This document shows, piece after piece, positions 7,066 through 15,419 of a stretch of DNA of 15,419 nt (within the stretch, counting starts at the first letter, position 1; each line of letters starts with the position of its first letter). The notes under the pieces are model-generated. The model was given only the letters and a program-made list of their open reading frames with translations, was not told where the DNA came from and ran no database searches. Source of the stretch: Lachnospiraceae bacterium (GTDB lineage: Bacteria > Bacillota > Clostridia > Lachnospirales > Lachnospiraceae). The position numbers and the translations under genes were made by a program. The stretch is from assembly GCA_021199395.1 (NCBI GenBank), contig JAJQIE010000343.1:1-15419 (forward strand), in the 5' to 3' direction.

Positions 7066-7107
7066 GTATAACAGTTGAAAAACACAGGTAATGGAGGCGG
7101 AAATGCT

Positions 7108-8115
7108 ATGAGTGACAGGATTCGCGTAGTGGTCGACGCCATGGGCGGAGATAACGCGCCGGGAGAGCTTGTCAGGGGCGCCGTGCAGGCTGTGCAGGGG
7201 CGTGAGAATATTTCTGTGATCCTGACAGGAAAAAAGACTGCGATTGAACAGGAGCTCGCGAAGTACAGCTATCCGAAAGACCGGATTGAGATTGTCCACT
7301 GTGAGGAAGTGATTGATACGGCGGAGCCTCCGGTGAATGCCATTCGTTCGAAAAAGGATTCCTCACTGGTCGTTGGTCTGCAGATGGTAAGAAAGGGAGA
7401 AGCGGACGCTATCGTATCCGCCGGTAATTCCGGAGCGATTCTGGTGGGCGGTCAGGCGATCGTCGGAAGGATTCGAGGCATCGAGCGGCCGGCTCTGGCA
7501 CCGATCATCCCGACCGCGGAGGGCGTCTCTCTGCTGATCGACAGCGGAGCGAACGTAGACGCCAGAGCTGCGCATCTGGTACAGTTTGCGAAGATGGGTT
7601 CCATTTATATGGAGCATGTGCTTGGCGTGAAGCGCCCTAAGGTAGGTATTGTCAATATCGGCGCGGAGGAGGAAAAGGGTAATGCTCTGGTAAAAGAGAC
7701 ATTTCCACTGCTGAAGGAGTGTACGGATATCAACTTCATCGGAAGTGTGGAGGCCAGGGAGATCCCATCCGGGGCGTGCGATGTGATCGTCTGCGAAGCC
7801 TTTACAGGGAATGTGATCCTGAAGCTCTATGAGGGGCTGGGGGCTGTATTTATGGAGAAAATCAAAGGCAGCCTTATGAAGAATCTTCAGACAAAGATCG
7901 GAGCCGCGCTGATTAAGTCTTCCCTGAAGGAGACGCTGAAAACATTTGACAGCAGTGAGTATGAGGGCGCTCCCCTGCTTGGGCTGAAAGGCCTCGTTGT
8001 AAAGACCCACGGGAGCTCGAAGGCACGGGAGGTGGAAAATTCCATCTATCAGTGCGAGCTGTTTAAAAAACAGAAAATCAACGAGATCATTAAAGAAAAT
8101 CTTAAATTAAATTAA
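7108..8115 (+). CDS. plsX: phosphate acyltransferase PlsX
   Basis: A 335-residue PlsX, normal length. The frame opens with a TTG at 7075, but ATG 7108 has GGAGG (7093-7097) 10 bp upstream and gives the conserved start [16 protein letters not shown]. Further family blocks are [67 protein letters not shown] and [18 protein letters not shown]. The enzyme turns acyl-ACP and phosphate into acyl phosphate, the donor used by PlsY to acylate glycerol-3-phosphate, so it links fatty acid and phospholipid synthesis at the inner face of the membrane. acpP, which encodes the acyl carrier protein, follows after 16 bp. In bacilli fapR precedes plsX; no fapR is present here. Confidence 0.97.
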   Translation: MSDRIRVVVDAMGGDNAPGELVRGAVQAVQGRENISVILTGKKTAIEQELAKYSYPKDRIEIVHCEEVIDTAEPPVNAIRSKKDSSLVVGLQMVRKGEADAIVSAGNSGAILVGGQAIVGRIRGIERPALAPIIPTAEGVSLLIDSGANVDARAAHLVQFAKMGSIYMEHVLGVKRPKVGIVNIGAEEEKGNALVKETFPLLKECTDINFIGSVEAREIPSGACDVIVCEAFTGNVILKLYEGLGAVFMEKIKGSLMKNLQTKIGAALIKSSLKETLKTFDSSEYEGAPLLGLKGLVVKTHGSSKAREVENSIYQCELFKKQKINEIIKENLKLN

Positions 8116-8131
8116 AAAGGAGTGTGCAGGT

Positions 8132-8362
8132 ATGGAATTCGAGAAATTACAGAATATCATTGCGGAGGTACTGAATGTGGATGCAGATGAGATTACACCG
8201 GAGACCACGTTTGTAGACGATCTCGGTGCAGACTCGCTTGACGTATTTCAGATCATTATGGGAATCGAAGAAGAATTTGACATCGAGATCCCGAATGAAA
8301 AGGCCGAGACGATTCTTTCTGTCGGAGATGCCGTCGAAGCGATAAAAGCAGCAATCGGCTAA
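8132..8362 (+). CDS. acpP: acyl carrier protein
   Basis: A 76-residue acidic four-helix protein. The DSLD motif holds Ser35, the attachment site for 4'-phosphopantetheine ([17 protein letters not shown]). [14 protein letters not shown] is the usual helix III region. AAGGAG (8117-8122) sits 9 bp before the ATG. It carries the growing acyl chain in fatty acid synthesis and, as acyl-ACP, supplies the substrate of the PlsX encoded just upstream. The two genes are almost certainly co-transcribed. Confidence 0.97.
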   Translation: MEFEKLQNIIAEVLNVDADEITPETTFVDDLGADSLDVFQIIMGIEEEFDIEIPNEKAETILSVGDAVEAIKAAIG

Positions 8363-8432
8363 GGAGCTGTCACGAAATTACCTGGGCAGGATGCAGGGGT
8401 TATTTGGCGACAAATCCTCAGAACGGACAGGG

Positions 8433-8460
8433 AAGAGGGAGGCTGTGAAGCCTCCCTCTT
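8433..8460 (+). promoter_or_regulatory. long hairpin in the acpP-rnc intergenic leader
   Basis: AAGAGGGAGGCT (8433-8444) and AGCCTCCCTCTT (8449-8460) form a perfect 12-bp stem with a GTGA tetraloop, extendable by a G-U pair. Only three Ts precede GGG, so it is a poor intrinsic terminator. It could be a weak attenuator, a processing site or an RNase III target in the transcript of the RNase III gene itself. Confidence 0.7.
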
Positions 8461-8469
8461 TGGGAAAAG

Positions 8470-8487
8470 ACAGGAGTAAAATCCTGT
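8470..8487 (+). promoter_or_regulatory. hairpin pairing the rnc Shine-Dalgarno with its GTG start
   Basis: ACAGGA (8470-8475) pairs with TCCTGT (8482-8487) around a 6-base A-rich loop. The left arm includes most of the AGGAG ribosome binding site (8472-8476) and the right arm includes two bases of GTG 8486. It is short and its stability was not calculated. Confidence 0.45.
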
Positions 8488-9226
8488 GACGGAAATGGGA
8501 GAGAAGAAGATGACTGAATGGGAACCTTCCGAACTGGAAGAGAGGATTGATTATCGTTTTCATAACGAAAAGCTTCTTTATCAGGCGCTTTCGCACAGCT
8601 CCTTTGCAAATGAGCACCGCTCGGAGGGCTATCTGGACAATGAGCGGCTGGAATTCCTTGGGGACGCGGTGCTGGAGCTGATCAGCAGTGATTTCCTGTA
8701 CCATCATTATCCGGACATGCAGGAGGGAAAGCTGACAAAGCTGCGGGCGAGCCTGGTATGTGAGCCAACGCTTGCCCTGTGCGCGAAGGATATCGACCTG
8801 AGCAGCTTTCTGATGCTGGGCAGGGGAGAAGAACATACCGGCGGGCGCACCCGCAATTCGATTGTCTCTGACGCGATGGAAGCCCTGATCGGCGCGATCT
8901 ACCTGGACGGTGGAATGAAGCCGGCCAGATCCTTTATTGAACGGTTTATATTGACAGATATCGAGCATAAAAAGCTTTTTTATGACAGCAAAACGGTTTT
9001 ACAGGAGATCGTGCAGAGAGACTGCCATCAGGACAGTATTCATTATGTGATCGTAGGGGAAGACGGACCAGACCATGCGAAAACCTTTCGGGCGGAGGTA
9101 GAGATTGGCGGCGTCGTCGCCGGGACCGGAAGCGGAAGCACCAAAAAATCGGCCGAGCAGGAAGCGGCCTGGCAGGCGATTCAGAAGCTGGGCGTTTCCG
9201 GGGAGAAAAATAAGGGATGTATCTGA
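8486..9226 (+). CDS. rnc: ribonuclease III
   Basis: A 246-residue RNase III. The signature NERLEFLGD (52-60) supplies Glu56 and Asp60, and SDAMEALIGAIYLDGG supplies Asp129 and Glu132, the metal-binding set of the endonuclease domain. A double-stranded RNA-binding domain fills about residues 170-240 (DHAKTFRAEVEIGG, GSTKKSAEQEAAWQAIQ). It cleaves double-stranded RNA in rRNA precursors, mRNAs and antisense duplexes in the cytoplasm. The start is uncertain: GTG 8486 has AGGAG 9 bp upstream, but ATG 8510, with GGGAG (8497-8501) 8 bp before it, would give 238 residues. The last codons overlap smc by 10 bp, indicating translational coupling. Confidence 0.96.
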   Translation: MTEMGEKKMTEWEPSELEERIDYRFHNEKLLYQALSHSSFANEHRSEGYLDNERLEFLGDAVLELISSDFLYHHYPDMQEGKLTKLRASLVCEPTLALCAKDIDLSSFLMLGRGEEHTGGRTRNSIVSDAMEALIGAIYLDGGMKPARSFIERFILTDIEHKKLFYDSKTVLQEIVQRDCHQDSIHYVIVGEDGPDHAKTFRAEVEIGGVVAGTGSGSTKKSAEQEAAWQAIQKLGVSGEKNKGCI

Positions 9227-12200
9227 AAAGCATTGAGGTATATGGCTTCAAGTCATTTGCCAATAAAATCACCTTTCAATTTCATAATGGAATTACGGCG
9301 ATCGTCGGGCCGAATGGAAGCGGGAAAAGCAATGTGGCGGACGCGGTTCGCTGGGTGCTGGGCGAGCAGAGCGCCAAATCCCTGCGCGGCGCGAATATGC
9401 AGGACGTCATTTTTGCCGGCACCGAGACGCGCAGACCGCTTGGCTTTGCCTCTGTCTCTATTACGCTGGACAATTCCGATCATCAGCTGGCGGTTTCCTA
9501 CGATGAGGTTACCGTGACGCGACGCGTCTACCGATCCGGGGAGAGCGAGTATATGCTCAATGGGACGCAGGTCCGGCTGAAGGATATCAATGAACTCTTT
9601 TATGATACCGGTATCGGAAAGGAAGGCTATTCGATCATCGGCCAGGGACAGATTGAGAAGATCCTCAGTGGAAAGCCGGAGGAGCGCAGAGAGCTTTTTG
9701 ACGAGGCCGCAGGCATAGTCAAGTTCAAGCGCAGGAAGCAGACGGCTCTGAAGAAGCTGGATGCGGAGCGGCAGAATCTGACGCGGGTGAACGATATCCT
9801 CACAGAGTTGACAAGGCAGATCGGTCCAATGCAGAAGCAGGCGGAGACGGCAAAGCTTTATCTGCAAAAGCGCGATGAGCTGAAGCTATATGACGTCAAC
9901 CTGTTTTTGCTTGACGCGGAAAGGATGCAGAGAGAGCTGGAGGCTTTGGCCGGGAAACAGCGCGTGACGGAAGAACAGCTCTCGGAAGCGAGAACGGAGT
10001 ATGAACGCACCCGGTCGGAATATGAGGAGGCGGAACGGGAAATTGAGCGTATGGATGCGCTGCTGCAGAAGAAACGGGAGGAGGCTTCAAAAGGGCAGCT
10101 TCGCAGGGAGCAGTTTGAAAACCAGATCCGGCTTTTGCAGGAGCAGATCCATACGGCGGAAACGAGTGACGAACATCTGAATGCGAGAGTCACCGCGATC
10201 ACAGACCAGCTTTCTGATTATGAAGAGCAGGAAAAACAGGCTATGCTGGAGCTTGCGTCACAGAAGGAGCAGGCGGGGAGCTTCAGTGAGGACGCCAGGG
10301 CGCGGCAGGAAGCACTTGAGGGGCTGCGGGGGGAGATCGCTTCGCTGGAGCTTGAGATCGAGCAGGCAAAAAGCGCGATTATTTCGCTGCTGAATCAGCG
10401 CGCGACTCTGAAAGCCCATATGCAGCGCTATGATACGATGGCCGAGCAGGCGCAGCTTCGCCGGTCGCAGCTTTCCCAGGAGGTGCTTAGGCTGAAAAGC
10501 GAGGAGGAAGCGCAGGGGTCCATAGTTTTGGAAATACAGTCTGAGTATGACGCTGTGAGTGCGCGGATTGAGGAGCTCAATGCCAGAAGCGACGCGGTCA
10601 ATGAAAGCCTTTCAAAAACCCAGCAGGATCTGACCGGCTATAATCAGCAGATGGAGGAGGATCATACCCGTTATCAGAGGGAAGCGTCCCGTCTGGAATC
10701 TCTGAGGAATATCGCCGAGCGCTATGATGGCTACGGCAACAGCATCCGGCGCGTGATGGAGCGCAAAGAGCAGGATCCGGGTATTCTCGGCGTAGTCGCG
10801 GATATCATCAGGGTTGAGAAGGAATATGAGACGGCGATTGAGACGGCTCTTGGCGGCAGCATTCAGAATATTGTCACAGATACGGAGGAGACGGCTAAGC
10901 GTCAGATTGAGTTTTTAAAGAAAAACAGGTTTGGCCGCGCTACGTTTTTGCCATTATCCGGCGTCACTGCCCGCGGAGGATTTCAGACCCCGAAGGCGCT
11001 GGCTGAGCCAGGAGTCCTTGGACTTGCGTCATCGCTTGCGCAGGCGGATAAAAAATATCATACGCTTGTAGAGTCCTTGCTGGGGCGGACGATCGTGGTG
11101 GATCAGATCGACCACGCGATTGCCCTTGCGGGAAAATACCGCCATTCTCTGCGCATAGTTACGATTGACGGTGAGCTTTTAAGCCCTGGAGGTTCCATGA
11201 GCGGCGGCGCGTTCAAAAATTCCGGAAATCTGCTCGGACGCCGCAGAGAGATTGAGGATCTGGAAAACCGCGTAAAAAAGAGCCGTACTGCACTTGACGG
11301 GCTCCAGAGCAGGATTGATCAGACCCGGAGTGAGCGGAACCGCATGCGTGAAGAGCTGGTACGTCTGAAGGAAGAGCTGCAGAAGGAATACCTGTCTCAA
11401 AATACGGCAAAGCTCAGGCTGGATGAGCTGAATGAAAAGCAGAATACGACTTCGGAAACATACCGGAGGCTGCGCAGGGAGCACGGCGAGATTGAGCTTC
11501 AGGCGCGGGAAATCGATGAGAATCTCAAACAGGAGAGGGATGCTTTGAGCCAGTCCGAGCGGGATGAAAAGGAGCTGGAGAGGAAAATCAGCGAGCGCCA
11601 GGGCTTTCTGGAGCAGAAGCGCTCCGAAGAACAGGAAGCCGCGCAGGGCGTTCAGAATGTTCAGCTTTTATTGTCAAGGCTGGATCAGCAGGAGCAGTTC
11701 GTGTCCCAGAATCTGGAACGGATCCGCAGGGAGAGAAGACAGCTGCTTCAGGAAAAAAGCCGGTATGAGCAGGAGCGGGAAAGCGCATCCGGAGAGATAA
11801 AGGAAAAGCTGGATCAGATTGCCGGTATCCGAAGGCTGCTTTCGGACACAGAGGAGGACGGGCGCGTCCTTTCAGAAGAAATTACAGAGCTGTCCGGGAA
11901 AAGAGAGGAGACCAGCGCATCGCATAAACAGTTTTTTGCGGCGCGGGAGGAGCTTTCCGGCCGCATCAGCCTGCTGGATAAGGAAAGCTTCCGCCTGAAC
12001 GCGCAGACTGAAAAAATAACGGAGCAGAAGGACAGCCAGATTAACTATATGTGGGAGGAATACGCTCTGACCTGGAGCTCGGCATGTGAGCTGAGGGATG
12101 AGTCTTTCACGGCGCCCGCTCCGGTAAAGAAACGGATCTCAGAGCTGAAAAGCGAAATCAAAGGACTCGGAGCGGTCAATGTGAACGCCATCGGGGAATT

Positions 12201-12777
12201 TAAAGAGCTTTCCGAGCGCCATAGCTTTTTATCCGCCCAGCACGCGGATCTTTTGAAGGCTGAGGCGGATCTGGTGAAGATCATTGAGGATCTGGACGCC
12301 GGGATGCGCGCGCAGTTTAAGGAACAGTTTTCCCGGATCCAGGTGGAATTTGACAAAGCGTTCCGGCAGCTGTTTGGAGGCGGACACGGTACGCTGGAGC
12401 TGGTGGAGGACGAGGATATTCTGAACGCCGGCATCCGCATCATTGCCCAGCCGCCGGGGAAAAAGCTGCAGAATATGATGCAGCTCTCAGGCGGTGAAAA
12501 ATCTCTGACCGCGATCGCGCTGCTGTTTGCGATCCAGAATCTGAAGCCATCGCCATTCTGCCTGCTGGATGAGATCGAGGCTGCGCTGGATGAAAGTAAT
12601 GTAGACCGCTACGCGGGCTATCTGCACCGGTTGACAAAGAATACGCAATTTATTATCATAACGCATAGAAGGGGTACGATGAACGCGGCAGACCGGCTGT
12701 ATGGGATTACCATGCAGGAGAAGGGAGTTTCCGCGCTGGTTTCTGTAAACCTGATTGAAGAGGAGCTGGATGAGTAG
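9217..12777 (+). CDS. smc: chromosome partition protein SMC
   Basis: An 1186-residue SMC ATPase, full length. The N-terminal half of the head (MYLKSIEVYGFKSF) has Walker A GPNGSGKS (31-38). Two long heptad-rich coiled-coil arms (about 170-500 and 680-1020, rich in Glu, Arg, Gln and Leu) flank a hinge domain from about 520 to 665 (ILGVVADIIRVEKEYETAI to GGSMSGGAF). The C-terminal head has the ABC signature LSGGEKS (1090-1096) and Walker B CLLDEIEAALDE with Asp1118-Glu1119. It forms a homodimer that, with ScpA and ScpB, loops and segregates the chromosome; scpA and scpB are not in this window. ATG 9217 lies inside the end of rnc, with GGGGAG (9200-9205) upstream. The rnc-smc-ftsY order is common in Firmicutes. 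Confidence 0.98.
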   Translation: MYLKSIEVYGFKSFANKITFQFHNGITAIVGPNGSGKSNVADAVRWVLGEQSAKSLRGANMQDVIFAGTETRRPLGFASVSITLDNSDHQLAVSYDEVTVTRRVYRSGESEYMLNGTQVRLKDINELFYDTGIGKEGYSIIGQGQIEKILSGKPEERRELFDEAAGIVKFKRRKQTALKKLDAERQNLTRVNDILTELTRQIGPMQKQAETAKLYLQKRDELKLYDVNLFLLDAERMQRELEALAGKQRVTEEQLSEARTEYERTRSEYEEAEREIERMDALLQKKREEASKGQLRREQFENQIRLLQEQIHTAETSDEHLNARVTAITDQLSDYEEQEKQAMLELASQKEQAGSFSEDARARQEALEGLRGEIASLELEIEQAKSAIISLLNQRATLKAHMQRYDTMAEQAQLRRSQLSQEVLRLKSEEEAQGSIVLEIQSEYDAVSARIEELNARSDAVNESLSKTQQDLTGYNQQMEEDHTRYQREASRLESLRNIAERYDGYGNSIRRVMERKEQDPGILGVVADIIRVEKEYETAIETALGGSIQNIVTDTEETAKRQIEFLKKNRFGRATFLPLSGVTARGGFQTPKALAEPGVLGLASSLAQADKKYHTLVESLLGRTIVVDQIDHAIALAGKYRHSLRIVTIDGELLSPGGSMSGGAFKNSGNLLGRRREIEDLENRVKKSRTALDGLQSRIDQTRSERNRMREELVRLKEELQKEYLSQNTAKLRLDELNEKQNTTSETYRRLRREHGEIELQAREIDENLKQERDALSQSERDEKELERKISERQGFLEQKRSEEQEAAQGVQNVQLLLSRLDQQEQFVSQNLERIRRERRQLLQEKSRYEQERESASGEIKEKLDQIAGIRRLLSDTEEDGRVLSEEITELSGKREETSASHKQFFAAREELSGRISLLDKESFRLNAQTEKITEQKDSQINYMWEEYALTWSSACELRDESFTAPAPVKKRISELKSEIKGLGAVNVNAIGEFKELSERHSFLSAQHADLLKAEADLVKIIEDLDAGMRAQFKEQFSRIQVEFDKAFRQLFGGGHGTLELVEDEDILNAGIRIIAQPPGKKLQNMMQLSGGEKSLTAIALLFAIQNLKPSPFCLLDEIEAALDESNVDRYAGYLHRLTKNTQFIIITHRRGTMNAADRLYGITMQEKGVSALVSVNLIEEELDE

Positions 12778-12824
12778 CCGGAGGGACTGGCGGTTTACGA
12801 TACATTTGCAAAAGGAGGTTCTGT

Positions 12825-13757
12825 ATGGAAGAAAAAAAGGGATTTTTCAAACGTCTGGTAGCCGGACTTACAAAGACGAGAAATAATATCGTTTCCGGTA
12901 TTGATGCGATTTTCAGGGGGTTCTCCAGCATTGATGACGATTTTTATGATGAGATTGAGGAAATCCTTGTGATGGGAGACATTGGTATCAATGCGACGAC
13001 CTCGATCATTGAAGATCTGAAGAAAAAAGTGAAAGAGCAGAATATTAAAGAGCCTTCCGAGTGCAAGCAGCTTCTGATTGACAGCATCAAGGATGAGATG
13101 AATGTTGGCGAGACCGCTTATGAATTCGAGAACCGCAAATCGGTTGTCCTTGTGATCGGGGTCAACGGCGTGGGCAAGACGACCAGTATCGGCAAGCTGG
13201 CTGGGATGCTGAAGGATCAGGGGAAAAAGGTTATCCTCGCTGCCGCGGACACATTCCGGGCAGCGGCCGGTGAGCAGCTGATCGAATGGGGGAGCCGCGC
13301 GGGAGTCGAGGTGATCAGCGGACAGGAGGGCTCAGATCCGGCTTCTGTTGTTTATGACGCGATCGCCGCCGCGAAGGCGAGAAACGCGGATGTGCTGATC
13401 TGCGATACCGCCGGCAGGCTGCACAACAAAAAGAATCTGATGAATGAGCTTGGTAAAATCAACCGGATCCTGGAACGGGAATATCCGGAGGCGTACAAAG
13501 AGACGCTGGTGGTGCTCGACGGTACGACCGGACAGAATGCGCTTGCCCAGGCCCGCCAGTTCAAGGAGGCCGCGGATATTACCGGTATCATTCTGACCAA
13601 GCTGGATGGCACCGCAAAGGGCGGAATCGCTGTGGCGATCCACTCAGAGCTTGGCATTCCGGTAAAATATATCGGCGTCGGAGAACAGATTGATGATCTG
13701 CAGAAATTCAAGGCGGACGATTTTGTCAACGCATTGTTTAATATTACAGAAAGGTGA
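12825..13757 (+). CDS. ftsY: signal recognition particle receptor FtsY
   Basis: A 310-residue SRP GTPase with N and G domains. The protein lacks the long acidic A domain of Escherichia coli FtsY; instead a short basic amphipathic start ([15 protein letters not shown]) probably binds the membrane, as in other Gram-positive bacteria. GTPase motifs are G1 GVNGVGKTT (112-120), [16 protein letters not shown] (194-198), TKLDG (258-262) and the closing GVGEQIDDL. It receives ribosome-SRP complexes at the membrane and hands them to the Sec translocon. AAAGGAGGT (12811-12819) precedes the ATG. It lies 47 bp after smc with no terminator, and ilvA follows after 4 bp. The ylxM-ffh genes often found next to ftsY are not here. 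Confidence 0.97.
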   Translation: MEEKKGFFKRLVAGLTKTRNNIVSGIDAIFRGFSSIDDDFYDEIEEILVMGDIGINATTSIIEDLKKKVKEQNIKEPSECKQLLIDSIKDEMNVGETAYEFENRKSVVLVIGVNGVGKTTSIGKLAGMLKDQGKKVILAAADTFRAAAGEQLIEWGSRAGVEVISGQEGSDPASVVYDAIAAAKARNADVLICDTAGRLHNKKNLMNELGKINRILEREYPEAYKETLVVLDGTTGQNALAQARQFKEAADITGIILTKLDGTAKGGIAVAIHSELGIPVKYIGVGEQIDDLQKFKADDFVNALFNITER

Positions 13758-13761
13758 AGGA

Positions 13762-14985
13762 ATGGATATGGAAATGTTGACATTGGAGAGCTTCGATGAA
13801 GCCTGCGAGTGCGTAAAGCGTGTAACGCAGGAGACTAAGCTGGTATACAGCGATTATTTCAGCGCGCAGACCGGCAACCGTGTTTATCTGAAGCCGGAAA
13901 ATATGCAGAAAACCGGAGCATATAAGATTCGGGGAGCCTATTATAAGATCAGCACGCTCACCGATGAGGAGCGGGCGAAGGGCCTGATCACGGCTTCCGC
14001 CGGAAATCACGCGCAGGGCGTCGCCTATGCGGCGCAGGTGTATGGCTGCAAGGCTGTGATCGTAATGCCGGCGACGACTCCGCTGATGAAGATCAACCGC
14101 ACGAAAAGCTACGGCGCAGAGGTGGTGCTGCACGGTGAGGTCTACGATGAGGCCTGCGAGTATGCGTATCGGCTGGCGGAGGAGAACGGATATACCTTTA
14201 TCCATCCGTTTGACGATCCCGCGGTAGCGACCGGCCAGGGTACGATTGCCATGGAGATCATCAAGGATCTTCCGCTGGTCGATTATATTCTTGTCCCGAT
14301 TGGCGGGGGCGGGCTTGCGACCGGCGTATCGACACTTGCGAAGCTCCTGAATCCCAAAATCCAGGTGATCGGCGTTGAGCCGGAGGGCGCGGCCTGTATG
14401 AAGGCTTCTCTTGCGGCCGGCAAGGTCACAACGCTTCCGGGGGTAAGCACGATTGCGGACGGCACGGCGGTCAAGACGCCGGGGACCGCTATTTTTCCGT
14501 ATATTCAGAAGAACGTGGACGATATCATCACGGTGAGCGACGATGAGCTGATCGTGGCGTTTCTGGATATGGTTGAGAACCATAAAATGATCGTAGAGAA
14601 TTCCGGACTGCTGACGGTGGCTGCGCTGAAGCATCTGAATGTAAAGAACAGGAGAATCGTGTCGATTTTAAGCGGCGGCAATATGGATATTATCACGATG
14701 GCTTCTGTCGTACAGCACGGTCTGATCCAGAGAGACCGTATCTTTACGATATCGGTTCTGCTTCCGGATCGTCCGGGCGAGCTGGTGCGTGTAGCTTCTA
14801 TCATTGCGCAGGAGCAGGGCAATGTGATTAAGCTGGATCACAATCAGTTTGTCAGCACAAACCGCAATGCCGCGGTAGAGCTGCGGATTACTCTTGAGGC
14901 GTTTGGCACCGATCACAAGAGAAGGATCATCGAGGCGCTCAAAAGCCAGGGCTACGATCCGATCCAGCAGATTGCAAGCCTGTAA
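13762..14985 (+). CDS. ilvA: threonine ammonia-lyase with C-terminal ACT domain
   Basis: A 407-residue fold-type II PLP enzyme. KTGAYKIRGA holds the PLP-binding Lys55. SAGNHAQG (79-86) binds the substrate carboxylate and GGGGLATG (181-188) the PLP phosphate. From about residue 324 a single ACT-like domain follows (IFTISVLLPDRPGELVRVAS). It deaminates threonine to 2-oxobutanoate and ammonia, feeding isoleucine synthesis or threonine catabolism. The ~400-residue, single-ACT layout differs from the longer E. coli IlvA and is seen in many Clostridia and archaea; whether it is feedback-inhibited cannot be told from sequence. ATG 13762 (AAGGTG 5 bp before) was chosen; ATG 13768 is an equally possible start. 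It begins 4 bp after ftsY, so it is part of the same transcription unit despite an unrelated function. Confidence 0.92.
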   Translation: MDMEMLTLESFDEACECVKRVTQETKLVYSDYFSAQTGNRVYLKPENMQKTGAYKIRGAYYKISTLTDEERAKGLITASAGNHAQGVAYAAQVYGCKAVIVMPATTPLMKINRTKSYGAEVVLHGEVYDEACEYAYRLAEENGYTFIHPFDDPAVATGQGTIAMEIIKDLPLVDYILVPIGGGGLATGVSTLAKLLNPKIQVIGVEPEGAACMKASLAAGKVTTLPGVSTIADGTAVKTPGTAIFPYIQKNVDDIITVSDDELIVAFLDMVENHKMIVENSGLLTVAALKHLNVKNRRIVSILSGGNMDIITMASVVQHGLIQRDRIFTISVLLPDRPGELVRVASIIAQEQGNVIKLDHNQFVSTNRNAAVELRITLEAFGTDHKRRIIEALKSQGYDPIQQIASL

Positions 14986-15002
14986 CGGGGAGTAATAAAA
15001 CA

Positions 15003-15419
15003 ATGGACAGTGAACTGAGATTTGCGATTTTGATTGACGCGGACAATATTTCAGACAAATATGTGAAGATCATTCTTGATGAGACCGCGAACAGCGGCAT
15101 CGCCACCTACAAGCGGATTTACGGGGACTGGACCAGCCCCCGCATCGCATCGTGGAAAAACATCCTTCTGGAAAATTCAATTATTCCGATGCAGCAGTAC
15201 AGCTATACGATTGGAAAAAACGCGACGGATTCCTCCATCATCATTGACGCGATGGATATTTTATATTCCGGTCATGTGGATGGCTTCTGCATCGTATCCT
15301 CCGACAGTGATTTTACCAGGCTGGCTTCCAGACTGCGGGAATCCGGGATGATGGTGATCGGCATGGGTGAGCAGAAAACGCCTAAGCCTTTTATTTCCGC
15401 ATGCAATCAGTTTAAATAT
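15003..15419 (+). CDS. NYN domain (PIN-like) protein, 5' part
   Basis: The first 139 codons of a gene that runs off the window. ATG 15003 has GGGGAG (14987-14992) 10 bp upstream and lies 17 bp after ilvA. The sequence reads as a NYN/LabA-like (DUF88) domain: FAILIDADNIS with Asp12 and Asp14, KRIYGDW, KNATDSSIIIDAMDIL with Asp76, FCIVSSDSDFTRLASRLRESG with Asp101 and Asp103, then VIGMGEQKTPKPFISACNQF. The acidic residues are placed like those of PIN-like nucleases. Relatives of this type often carry a C-terminal OST-HTH/LOTUS RNA-binding domain, which would lie beyond the edge. A nuclease or RNA-related role is inferred from the fold only. Confidence 0.85.
   Translation, partial: MDSELRFAILIDADNISDKYVKIILDETANSGIATYKRIYGDWTSPRIASWKNILLENSIIPMQQYSYTIGKNATDSSIIIDAMDILYSGHVDGFCIVSSDSDFTRLASRLRESGMMVIGMGEQKTPKPFISACNQFKY

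Noticed and set aside
8433..8466. 12-bp hairpin before rnc as an intrinsic terminator
   Set aside because: Only a few Ts follow and then GGG, and rnc has no other convincing promoter, so read-through is more likely; listed as a regulatory hairpin instead.
13744..14634. 296-codon - strand open frame opposite ilvA
   Set aside because: It is the antisense shadow of a well-conserved IlvA frame; the product is Arg/His/Leu-rich with no recognisable motif.

Overview
The window looks like chromosomal DNA from a moderately GC-rich Clostridia genome, most likely a gut-type Lachnospiraceae. This rests on gene order and protein character (tmcAL, ackA, DUF177/yceD, rpmF, plsX, acpP, rnc, smc, ftsY; Gram-positive-type secreted proteins with cell-wall-binding and Ig-like repeats; strong AGGAGG ribosome binding sites). 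No search was run, so the family-level placement is an inference.

Layout. Positions 2-565 hold the C-terminal part of a PFL/UPF0210 (DUF711) protein on the + strand. It converges, with an 11-bp overlap, on tmcAL (555-1925, - strand), a tRNA(Met) cytidine acetate ligase. A divergent intergenic region (1926-2134) carries a good sigma-A promoter for two secreted proteins: a YYFxSNG-repeat, cell-wall-binding-like protein (2135-2911) and a transglutaminase-like protein with an intact Cys/His/Asp triad (2966-3649). Next, with its own promoter, is ackA (3842-5032), followed closely by a third secreted protein with a Big_2/Ig-like domain (5084-6157).

The housekeeping block starts at a consensus sigma-A promoter (TTGACA-17-TATAAT, 6192-6220). 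It contains yceD/DUF177 (TTG start), rpmF (ribosomal protein L32, zinc form), a strong intrinsic terminator (6948-7000), a second, weaker promoter, plsX, acpP, rnc, smc and ftsY. The last five are closely spaced and probably form one transcription unit for phospholipid/fatty acid synthesis, RNA processing, chromosome organisation and SRP-dependent membrane targeting. ilvA (ACT-domain threonine ammonia-lyase) follows 4 bp after ftsY. A NYN-domain (PIN-like) protein gene then begins at 15003 and runs off the right edge.

Most of the window is ordinary core genome, and I see no mobile element, CRISPR array, tRNA or rRNA gene. The accessory-looking material is the three secreted-protein genes on either side of ackA, with no pta gene in view. 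The most interesting regulatory structure is the rnc leader: a perfect 12-bp hairpin is followed by a small hairpin that pairs the likely Shine-Dalgarno with the GTG start of RNase III. No stretch longer than about 210 bp lacks a gene.
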